Below, piece after piece: positions 1-12,100 of a DNA stretch of 64,000 nt (position 1 is the first letter of the stretch; each line of letters opens with the position of its first letter). The notes below the pieces were generated by a model, which saw only the letters and a list, made by a program, of their open reading frames with translations, did not search any database and had not been told where the DNA came from. The stretch spans positions 578,042 to 642,041 of the forward strand of contig JAXRKP010000024.1 of the NCBI GenBank assembly GCA_037039925.1. Reading direction: 5' to 3'. Source of the stretch: Doris montereyensis. Its lineage: Eukaryota > Mollusca > Gastropoda > Nudibranchia > Dorididae. The position numbers and the translations under genes were made by a program.

Positions 1-156
1 AGAGGATTATCCTTTCAATGACATCTTCCAAATAGACTTGCTTCGGCATGTTCCGGCCCGTCATAATTGCCAACGCCGTTAGGGACGCATCCATGCTCGC
101 ATTACACGGTCCATTGTCAATTCCCTCCACAATCGAGATTCGTCCTCATCCTCTTC
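1..156 (-). CDS. NIPBL: NIPBL coding exon 13, partial and one base short
   Basis: After acceptor TTTTTTAG the exon reads EEDEDESRLWRELTMDRVM, then must change frame near 99 to continue SMDASLTALAIMTGRNMPKQ and VYLEDVIERI. Human has EEEERLWRDLIMERV then ADACLTTINIMTSPNMPKAVYIEDVIERV. Both halves are strongly conserved, so a missing base between them is clear. The exon runs off the window. Confidence 0.9.
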
Positions 157-3100
157 CTAAAAAATTTGAGGTACAAATAATGTTTCGATAGAGAATTATA
201 ATATAATCAAGTAAATTTCTCATTACAAACGTGGCAAGGGAAATCTAACTGAAAATGACAAAATCTATAAGCATATATCTTCTTTTTTAAATAGATTTCT
301 CTTACAAAGAAAAGGTGGCATTGGGATGTTTTGGGCTGGATATCCTGTAAGATCCTCATATTTTTGGACCAAGGAAATGTTTTTTTGTTTTTTTTAAGCA
401 GTGGCAGACACGAGAAATAAATCGTGATAAATGGACTGAGCAACTCTTGTGGATAAAAGACACATACAGATGTTGGGGCTTTTGAAATTGGTGTTGAGAT
501 ATCTTTTAAAATAAAAAAAACAACTGCCCAAAACAGTACACAAAGAAATCTCTTGAAGCTGTACATACAAATGAAATTTTAAAAGATCGAACAGTAATGA
601 ATAAAACCGTAGTGCCCTACCTGGTTGATGTTTGGGGTAACCTTGCAACCATCACGTACATTCCATAGCAGAATTGTTAGTAGCTTGACAAGTTTTTCTG
701 GGAGAATCTGGAAAAAATGGAAACAAACAAATAATTAAAATTTTTGAAATGCTTGTTTTCTTCACATAGAAACTATCTGAAAAAATCTGCTTATTTCCAT
801 ACACGTCTGCATACTCTCGTCAATTGTTTCATGTGTTTTTGTTTTCTTTTCTCACAATCTTATAATACCTGGCTTAGAGCATTCATGGCTTTCAGCTTTG
901 CTGCTTCACCGACAAATCAGTCAAGACTCCTCTTGCAATGAGCGACTCTGGGGGGCTTTCAATGTCATCATTGTCTGAAAAAAAAACCAACATAATAAAT
1001 TCATTTACCTGTCTGCTCAATGCATTATTTGAAAAAACATTTTGATTCATCCAAAAATATTAAAGAAATAACAAAAAAATTAATGCAGCACATACCTTTG
1101 TCAATACCTCCAAAATTTGCATCCTCGGCAGAATCAAATATAAGTTCTACACAGCTGTTAAACTTCTTGAACATAGGGCTATCTAACAGATCTTCTAAGC
1201 TGACCACGGGCTGAAGTGATTTCCTTTTCATCTGCTTTTCTTTCTTTTTCATTCTTGCATCTAAAGTGGATCAAAAAAAGTTAAATTCTACTGCATCAGA
1301 TACATCATTTCAGATAAATAAACATTTGATAAATAAACATTTGATTTCCACTCCTGTATATCTTAGAAATAATGATTGTGAGAAGTAGGTTATAAGTGTG
1401 CATATCCTTCCATAAACACCAAGTCTCTGATACCATAATGCAACAAACACTGTATAAACAATTTGAAATAAAACAACAACAAAAAAATACCGACCCCTCC
1501 TTCACATTGTTATAGTACTTTTCATGAGAGACGCTGGTTAGTGAAAAAGATTTTATACATCTTGATAATGTTCTAAAATTGAACTCCCAACTTACTCAAG
1601 GTTTCCTCATCAACCTCAATTTCTACAAATTCAGAATGAGATGATGTATCATCACTTTCAACAGAATGGCGCCTTTTCTTCGCTGAAAGTGATAGAGAAT
1701 ATCAGAGAAAACAACTTAAAATCAATATTAAATTAAAACAATGCAGGAATAAAAATATGACAATGAAAATGTTATCATTTATCAAACTGACAATGATTAA
1801 CCCTACAAGTATTGTGGGCTGAATAATTGTTCGGCTCAATAGCCAATTGTCATAGCGTTTGGTCTGATTTAATCTAATCTACTATATTGCAATTATAAAT
1901 ACTTCACAATATTAGATGTAATTAATTTCCATTTCCTTTAAGCGTAAGCGTGATTATTTGTCATTTAAGCAGTGATGCATATATAAATCAAGATCGCTTT
2001 GCATCATCTAAGTATCAAATTATGACTGACGCTCAACCAGTGCTCTTTGAAAGATTTTGAAGGAATAGCATGGACAATGACAATTTTGAGGAATTCCCTA
2101 ACCTCAGTGACAAATCTAGTAGCGACATGCATCCTGTTCTAGAATTTATGAATCCGAGGAGTCAAATATGCTGGAACAGAAGAAAATATTACCACCAGAA
2201 GCTAATAGAGCAGGACTTCCTCATAATTTTAGAGCTGGGCGACTAGAACCATACAAAAGTGCATAGATTTATTTGAGAACATTTTTGTTCATGTACTGTG
2301 AACTTTGAAGGTAGAGTGCTTGTGACTGAAATAAGAACAAATCAAGCACTTTTAAAAGATAAAGTTTACTCCTCTAAAAATCCTACATATCTTTTAAAAG
2401 AAAAAAAAGTATGCTTAGAGATGACAGGCAAAGGTAAAGGAACGCAGAGGGAACAGCCTGTTCCTACGAGCAGTCATCACTCATCAATTGCTCTAGATGC
2501 TGAATAAGTTTGCTTGTAGTCCTAAAATGGGATAATAGAAAATCAGTTGCTCACCAGCTCTACTTTTGTATGTATCTTCAGAACGGCGACTCCTTGAAAC
2601 TTGAAATGACATGTCTCCTGGTCCAGCTGCCCTTGAGATATTGTAGCTTGATTCCTCCCGCTTGCGTTTACGGGAGTCATTATCACAGTCAGTTTTAACT
2701 GGGGGAAAAAAGTTTGACATAATCTCAGTACATGCATGGTATAAAGAAAAACATCTAACAAAAAAAACAACAAGTTCCCCACCCCATCGTATAAAAAAGA
2801 TATGAGGTCAGTAAAAGAAAAAGTAAACTTCAAAGCATACACTAAAGATAAGAACTATTTGCTTTCTATATTCAACTTACAAAGATAAACCAAACAGGTA
2901 AATTACATATCTTAATCTTTTAAGGAGGGGGAATTCCATTTTTTCCGAACATGGGACAAATCTAGTCTATCATACTAGTTGATAGAGTAGTTCATTCCCG
3001 TCACAATGATATCATAAAGAAGCTCAATATTGATTCTTTGAATTTATACATTTTTTTAAAGAAATGATACAGGTGCTCTCTTTATATGATAACAGCCAGA

Positions 3101-6100
3101 AATATTATCTAAAGCACGGCAAGTTGGTACTCATTTTGATCACCACAATAAACGCTATCAAAGAAAAATTATTTGAGGATCTATTGTGAATATTGCCTTA
3201 GATCGCCTGGAAAATATGAGACATATTCCGCGCACATATTATCAAAAGGCACTATCTCAAAATGAGTAAAAGGTGCTGGTACACTTGAAACAGTGTCAAT
3301 AAGAAGTAGTTGAGAGCCTCTCAAAGTTTTATGATGTTTCAAAGTATTATCCTACTCTTTTAGTATGTTTATGGCAGAAAAATATATTCAAATTACAGAA
3401 AATAGAGAAAAACACAATTTTCTCAAAATGCCGTTTTTGTTCCTTATTTCCTATCTTCTTTTTATTTCTCAACGTATCTTCATGAAATTTGGTATGAATG
3501 ATGAGTGGGGAGAAACAAAGAAGTCATCTGATGCTTGTTTTTATATGTATTATAGTTTTTTGAAAAATTGAATTTTTTGTACATTTTTGGTTGTTCTCAT
3601 ATGCTATTTTTTAAAATTCATAAAAACTATTAAAATGAAAATCCAATCTGATCAAATTTAGATATTGTACCAAATAAGGTGTGTGCCAAGTTTGAAAATT
3701 TTTCTCTCTCGAAAAATGAAAAGGCCTATTGGTGAAATTTGGGGGCAAAATCCAAGATGGCCACCACTTCCATGGCATCTGGAAGCGGCAGAAAAAACCC
3801 AACATATTTCAACTCAGTATACCATAGCCATTACCCTATACATAAGTTAAGTTGATAGGAACAAACGTGAAAATTTCACTCCGGGACCCCCTCTTCCCCT
3901 AAATCCACCCATGGTTTGTCTTAAATTTACAATGAAATCCACAGGGGGTGGGTATTTCTTGAAAAACTCGAGAAAACTTTTCCAAAACACCTGCGGGGTT
4001 CAAGCCCATGACTTTTTGGCTTTAAAGACAGAAACCTTTTTAAAGAAGGAATAATAATTGAGCTCTTACCACTCCCTCCTTTACGTATGGTTTTCAGCAT
4101 CTGAAAAATAAAAATATACAGTTGAAGTATGTATCGTAAGATGGGTATGATAAAATTGCAGATGCCATATATATATATATATATATATATTTCCAAGACA
4201 ATAACAAAATGCTATGAAATGAAGAAAAACAAACAAACCCAAAACATTAAAAGATAACTAACTTCAAAAATAAAAAAACAACTAAAGCACACATCACAAA
4301 CAAAAACAAAAAAAGCCAAATGACAACCCATAGACAAGTGTGACAAATTCTTTCTAAAACATATGATAAAAGTATATTAGAAACTCTGAAATAAGATGAG
4401 GAAATCTTCAAAATGTTAAAAAGAAAGAAAGGAAAGGGTGCACTGCTGTAAAGAGAAAGATAACTGCACATGACAACTTGCTCTAATTGCATAAAAAGAC
4501 AAAAGTATTTATGCCTAACACAAGCACACAGAGTTTGTACTGACCGATGGATCTAACATTTCAAGAAGAACAACAGGCTTGTTTTTGTTTGGATCCACTC
4601 CTTTCTCTTTTGAATTTGGAAAGTTCATTATTTTGTCAGGTTCAGTGTCAAGGTGGGGTGGCAGTGATAGACGACTGATACTTGGGTTTATTTGATCACC
4701 AATATCATTCAAAACAATCACAGGCTCAGCAATTCTGTCAGAGTCAACTAAAAACCTGCTCTGTGTCGCCAAATCCTGAACAGGTTCCTGAGATTTTGGG
4801 TTACGCTGATACTGTTCATTGCCATTATTTGACACAGATGGTGGATTTCGAGGGCGGCGAAGATGCCTGCCAGATGACTCTTGATGACTTTGAGATGAAG
4901 AAGATGATTGCTGAGAATATTGATGAGGAATAACCCGCTCAGCAGCTGTGGCCTGAGCTGGACTGGAAACTGTGGTGAGGCATGCAATAAAAATAATAAG
5001 GAAAATCATTAGTATATGCTCGAGGTACCTTACCTAAAAACTAGGGATACACGACTGTTCAATGTATTATAGCACCTTCAGATATGCAGCAGCATTAACA
5101 AGCATTATTTAAATTGTTAGATTCCCATAAATAGTTCTAAGAGCCACTAGAAGATAAAACGTATTTACAGAAAATACTTCACAAACTTAGTTTTTAAGTA
5201 AGACTATTCCGAAACTTTATCATCTTTAACTCTTCTATCTCTCAATGGCTTCACTGATCAGTTTTAAGGGAAATCATTGGTTTTTAGTGGATAAAATTAG
5301 ACCATGCCGTGTCATTTATGCTGAGATCTTTTTTAAAAGAAGAGAAAAAGATATAAATCCTTAATTTCTAGGATAGCTAGAAGGGACGATTCAATAAAAC
5401 AAGTGGGCTGTCACGTGGTATTTGATTGTGTCTTGATGAACTGTGCTTATGTCACTGCATTCAAACATCACTATACCGCCTCCCACTATACTACTGCACT
5501 CAAACATCACTATACCGCCTCCCACTATACTGTCATTATCATTTACCGCCAGTTTTTCACCTTTGTATGAATTAGACAGCATACAAGAACAATTAAAAAC
5601 CATTATCAAATACAACTAATCGTCACACAAAGTTTTAGTATCGTCTTTATCATGACTTTCACTTATAGCGAAAGCGATCACCAGGATCAAGAATCACAAA
5701 TATTTTGATTTACTCAGCCGACGCAGCCGCTCTCAAATAACTTACAATTTAAAATGACATAATGATAGAATCTATTTTGTTTAAAAGCGCATTGATCTGC
5801 TTTTTTAGTGGTAGATTGGCAGCACTGTATAACAGTGCTCACCAAACGACCACACTACTATTACATGTACTACTACCACTATCCATTGTACTACAGTAAC
5901 CTTTTCTTTTTCATGTGCAGTAGGCCTACATTGTATTCTCAAATTTAACATTTCACTGTTCTCATAGGTACTTTACATCAGCATTGATTATCTCCATTGT
6001 TGTAAAACCGGCTATGGATGTTTTCGGCATAACACCATTCCCTTTAAACGCCACGTTTCCATTGGCACAACAGTTGGCGGCATAACAAGGTTTGAGTGTT

Positions 6101-9100
6101 TTCACTTTAATCAAATTTTTAAAATCATAACAGTTTTGTTTTTGGCAAAATTTAAAAACTTGTTGAAAACGGTTCCCTTAAATTATAATTCACAAACCTG
6201 CATTGGGTTGGTGTGATAATGGACCTGATGAATGACCAAATCCTGCACTGGTAGCTGGATAAGGACTATTGCTGGGGACGCATAAAGATTGTTCTGATAG
6301 CGGGGAGATTGTGAAGGGCCATATCTGCAGGTAAGGGTACAAAATAAAAAGAGCAAAAAATAATGAAAAAAGAGAGCAAAAAATCAAAGGAACATACAGC
6401 TAAATTTTATGCGACTAAGAGCCCAGCTTGGACTTTTGATCCTCTCAAGGCCAGGCTCAACATAACGTCATCATACAATCTGGATCTTTGTCTCAGCTCA
6501 CTGCTAGACATTGTTGTGCGAACATGGCTTCTAGTACTAATATTGTGTGAGTTCCATTTCTTTTAGAGCCTAGACCTAGACATATAGTAGGCCTAGAGTT
6601 AAAGAAAAAATGAATTCAGATTTATCTGACATTGCAGACACTTATGAACTGTATTGTCTATATAAAGTATAAGAAAACGAAGAGAAAAAAAGAAGAAAAT
6701 CAACAAATTTCCACTTTGACATGGCAAAGTGAGGGTTCGAGTCACTTGTATGGCTCACAGAAAATCCAATGTACAGCATAATCACATTGTCAGGTAAATG
6801 AAGCCAATGACTGACTGAAACTAGATTCGCATAGAATCAGGTCTTGAAGTGACAGAAAAATCAAATTGATGGGCCATCTAAGGCCGTGCCATCTAAGACT
6901 AGAAAATTCTCAAAACTCTGTTAACTAATGACCTGAACACTTTAAAACTAAACAAATTTCTATTGTTAAGTGATCGGATACAGATGAAGAATCCAATTCA
7001 AATACATGGAACCATCTCTCTGTTTGTCAATGTTAACATCAATCTATAATCCACCATGAGCAACTGTTACTGGCTTAAAAACCCTCAAATTGTAGCAAGT
7101 TATACTATGTGCACATCAGATTTTATGAGAATTCCAAATTAAGCATGACCCCATAAGGGTTCTACTCATAAATGAATAGTGATGCTTTGCTTTTCAACTC
7201 CATCACTGTACTTGAACAATACATTATATGCAAGGAAAATTTGCCTGTTAGTTCATCCTCGCTACAAATGTCATTCAAAATACAAATGTCATTCTTATCC
7301 TTTGCATTGAGCGGAGAGGCTCATAAAGACTAAAGGCTGTTAAAGAAGTGGAGCAGAAAAGGCTACAATGAACTCGTTAAACAAGAAAATATGAAAATTA
7401 TAAGAACCTGGGGGAATGCCTCTGTTGGTTGAATCCCTGTGGAGAGCCATGATGAGGGAAATACCTTGTTGCCTTTCTCTGGAAGTTGACTGACATGACC
7501 TAAACTGTTGGCCGAGTGGAGTTATGCCTTTGGAATAAAACATTATGAATCACTACATGTATTGAAAAAGAGTGTATTAAATATCATCAAGATATAGTTC
7601 TTACATCAAAGACAACAATGTAGAGTGCAACATCAAGCCAAACAATGCCATAGCAAAAGACTTTTATAAAAGTTTCAATCGATGAGAGAATGTTGCAGGA
7701 CAAACAGCTCCTGTTTCATGACAGCATACTCTCTCTAACGACATATTTGTTCCTTTTTAAGTCACTGAAAGTTTTGGTTTTTCTTTCACAATAGAATAAC
7801 AATAATAATTATAATAGTAATATTATTTTCATCATCAGATTATGACAAAAATGATAATTGTAGTATGAATCAAACATTAAAAAATAAAATAGCCATTATA
7901 GAACCATGACAATCTTTTAACACAGTAAAATGCAAGTAGAACCTAATCTCTGTGCAGAGATTTAACACCTATTTTTGATAATTATTTGAACGACAATAAT
8001 AGAACGACACGTCTCATAGAAGTCTTCAAATGAATACTTTGAGCAATCGAGACATTCATGGAAATTGCTTGCTAAATTGAGAGAGAAAACCATGGGGAAC
8101 TATAAATATCTATAAAGGGCACCCATATGTCTCAGAGTTTGCCTATCTTGTAGTAATCACTGAAACTGACCATTCTTTTCTTTAGAAATGTATCCATATA
8201 TATTGAAATTTACCCGTCCATCAAATGTAATGAAATAGCAAGATAAATAATGAGCGAAAGAGGGAAAAGGAAGAAATAGGACCTCCCAGCAGCACCCACT
8301 TCTTCAGATTAAGAGTCTCTCTAATTGTTCAGTAAGGAAATTGAAAAACTGATCAGATGATTTTTTCCCGATATAGTAAATCATAGTTTAGAAATGCTAA
8401 GTTGAAAGGAAAAGATAATAAACATAGAAGCCCTAAAGATAATATAACCATAACAAAGCTACCAGTTAAAAATCAAATAACTGCTAAGCAAGATCTTGCT
8501 ATCAAATAATATCAGAAAGAAAGAAACAGAGACAATATTCTTGTTTAAAGTCATAACCTACCATCCAAAGGTGAATTGGCCTGAAAGATGTTAGGATCAT
8601 TTCTTAACACAGCTTGTAGTAAACTTGGGACTTCACCCTGGACATTACTCGTGCTCAGGCCATCTTTCAGTTCTCTGCAAATTTATTTGCATGTGGAGAA
8701 AAGAAGAAATGGGTTAGATTGAGAGAAAACTCCATAACTTGCATGATTTTCATAGTAAAAGAAATCATTCCTGATGCTGTAAACTTGATTTTATCTTGCT
8801 ATCGTCACAAAGTGTGATCCAAATACAAGCTATCAGATAATCAATAATGAGTTTGAAAATTTTGGAAATAATTTTTTTTCTGCACCATCACTAATAATAA
8901 TAATAATAATAATAGTTCTTTATTGTCCATAAATGCCAATTTGTTGTTTGGTTACACAGTTGAGACATAAATTTCACAGTTGAGACATAAATTTCACAGT
9001 TGAGACATGATTACACAGTTGAGATATAAAAAGCTACAAAACACACGCACGTCTTACACACACATACAAACAACATAATCACACACACACACACTTCTAA

Positions 9101-12100
9101 GTACAAATGTGTAGGTGCCTTTACAGACATTATGCGCATTATTCACAGTCCAATGGTTACGAACACAACAACACACACTCTCTTCTCTCTCTCTCTCTCC
9201 CTTCCAATGAGTATTTACTAGAAGAATAAGCATAAAAGTAATGACATATATAAATATAAAAAAGCCATAATCAGACTCTCTCTCTCTCTCCCTTCCTCTC
9301 TTCCAATGAGTATTTACTAGAAGAATAAGCATAAGTAATGACATATATATATATAAAAAAGCCATAATCAAAGACTCTCTCTCTCTCTCTCTCTTGGGAT
9401 CATCAATCCTGAAATTCATCCTCCTTAAAACTGTTCTAGATAACATAAGCAGCTTACGATATGTCTCACTTAATAACTCACTGAATTATTACAAGACTTT
9501 CAGGGATGCTAGTATATCTTAACTCCCCTCCCATCTCTTTTCTGCCCCCATGTTCTTATATCATATATAAAAGAAAATTATATTCAAATGCTTACATCTG
9601 ACTTGTGCTTGTCTGACGTAAAGCATGCGCAAGCTGAGCTGCTAAGCCATCATCAGGAAGTGTAAGAAGATGACGAGCACCTTGAACAATGGTTGGGTTA
9701 TACAAAAGACTCTTATTCTGGACCGACTGTGGCAAGGGAGTTGGCAAGGGAAGCTGAGGCAGTACTGTGAGAAGAAACAATGGTAAATACATAAAATCAA
9801 TCACAATGTGACAAAGCCCAACAAAAATCAATAAGTCCCCAGTTACAGGCATTACAGAAAATGGACAGAAAACATAAGGTCAAGATATGAACATCTGGTT
9901 TAGCTCACAAGACAAAAGGTACCAATCTGGGACCCAGCGAATGTTACAACACCCATACAACTGGCTCATATTATGCCATGAAAGGATTCTGACAAAAGTA
10001 GGCCTATCGACATTGAATTTTTAGTTATGAGATTATCCACATTGATTATATGTAAAGAAAGAACTTTGTAAAAAATGTTTGAAATGAAAGACTGCTCTGA
10101 ATATGGTCTGCTGAATCAAAAAGTATGTTCTAGAAGATTAGATTGTGGACTAGGTGACTTATGAAGAAAATAGGGACTTGAGACCTGGAAAAATGGACTT
10201 TATACCAGAGCGCATGGTGTATGACAGTTATGTTATACCGAGATTCTACTGTAGGGCTATTTTTGGAATATAACGACATTTACGCCTTTACGGTAGTAAC
10301 AGCTTAAAACACGCTCTTTGGGAAAATCGCTTTAGTAGGCAGACAGTGGTGGTAAGCAGGCGGCACCAAATATATTGTGCGTCCTGACGCCATGCTGTCT
10401 GGCAGATAGCGTAAGATTCAATGTTACTGGCCTTTGCTAGATGATGGCCATTGTTTGCTTGGCACGGGTAGATGACATCAGCACCTTGCCGTCTGGCAGG
10501 ACAAAAGAGTTCGCAATCATCACCTATTTCTTATAGCCGAGAGGTGTGGCTTGATAATCTACACATCTTTTTTAATTTGAAATCTATGAAAAAAGACGTC
10601 TTGACAACTTTGGGATCTGTAACAATGTGTTGTTAGCCGGTTCGGTATGTGTTGCTAAGGAGCCAATTTATAAAGAAAAAAAGTTTTTCATAAAAAATGT
10701 GCTGGTAGGGAGACTGTGCTATCAGGCGGCCTGCTCGTGAGACCGCTTCTACTGTATATCAGTCTTGAAAATTTTGAAAACAATAATGAAAGCCATCTGA
10801 TTCCTCTGGTTCTGTTTTTCGTAAATTCTGGTGCCAAATTTACACAAAATAATCCCCCCATCCATTTTTTGTGTTGTGTTGAACTCTAGAAATAAGGAAG
10901 AACATAGTATAGCAAGAGAATTTAGCAATTGAATTTTGATACCCATGAAATGCCTCGTCTCAAAGTATTTCGGACCACCATTTTCTGCTCCTTTTTCTTG
11001 CCTGGTCTATTTTTCACATTGATTTTTTCTTCTTCTGAATTTCAAAGGTCCTCTTGGACAGTCTTGTATTTCACCAAATTCGCCAGTTGGATCACTCAGC
11101 GTTTCATGCTGCTAATGACTGCCCCGGATGAGCCAACAACACATGGGAAACAGGTAACATGGTCTGTGGATGTTACTTCAGAATACAGTATAACCTCTGG
11201 AAATATGAAATTTACAATTGTCCCGATCAGCCGGGTTTCCTGATTGCCAGGGGATCCAGGAATTTTGGTTTTCCTCCACAGTTTTAGGTACTTAAACTCT
11301 TCTGTGAGTGGTAAAATACAGAATTAAACAAACAATTTATTGTAGCCACAGGACCAGTTGATAAACACAAACTAACATGGCATTCATCAAGTGTCACTCA
11401 CGGTCAAGCTTTGCTGGACAGTAAACGCATAGGATGCGTTACAATCAAAAAGCGCAAAGTGGGTCGTTTAAGTATCTCTTTGCATGCCCACCTTTGAAAT
11501 TGCCAAATTAAGCAGGTAATGAAAGGCTATGACAGTGAACAACTCTGCTTTTTAAACACCGCCCTATTTCGTTGGGTGGACGAGCCAAGACTGGCTCGAC
11601 ACCTGTTTTCATACCTGCGTAGTGTATGTCTGGTGTGCTTGGCATATGTCATTGTGAACTGGTACTTATGACATTGTGTACATATTATATAATGTATAAA
11701 CATTCGTAGTGCTAACGTAGGTGTAATAATTGATGTTTTGCAGACATAATGACCAAATTTGGATAACAAGTGAGTGTTGGAATAAATAATTATGGGGAGA
11801 ATGGTGATGATAATTAATGCAAGTTCACGAAAAATTGTCCCAATTAGCTGAGGAGGTCATGTGTGCAGATCACATTACTCTGTGCACGTTAAAGATCCCC
11901 TGGCTGTTTAAAGGGGCGGTCAGGGTAAAATTTAAAAATTCTACCAAAACCCCCTGTGTAACTTAATAGGTATAGCTTTGTTGTACTATACTGCAGGCAA
12001 TGTAGTGTATGTGCCTTTATAAACACTAGCCACTACCGTAGGCCCACCAAGCTTGCGTTGAGTAAGAATGGTGTCTGGAAATATTTCACAGGTCTTGCCA

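Larger units (their letters stand above)
157..2554 (-). other. NIPBL introns between exons 8 and 13
   Basis: These are introns of 464 (157-620), 161, 121, 335 and 872 bp. I see no repeat of note. At 2070-2500 there is a plus-strand stretch with short open frames (starting MDNDNFEEFPNLSDKS) that is interrupted by stops and has no family I recognise. Confidence 0.5.

Noticed and set aside
2070..2507. Plus-strand frames in a NIPBL intron starting MDNDNFEEF
   Set aside because: Interrupted by stops and shifts, no recognised motif; possibly a transposon relic, not claimable.
4682..4987. Open frames overlapping NIPBL exon 6 in other frames
   Set aside because: Shadow frames of a well-supported coding exon.
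10345..10754. A further Tigger-like element
   Set aside because: Only the right end (CTACTG-TA) is convincing; the candidate left end CAGTGGTGGTAAGCAGGCGG does not pair with it.
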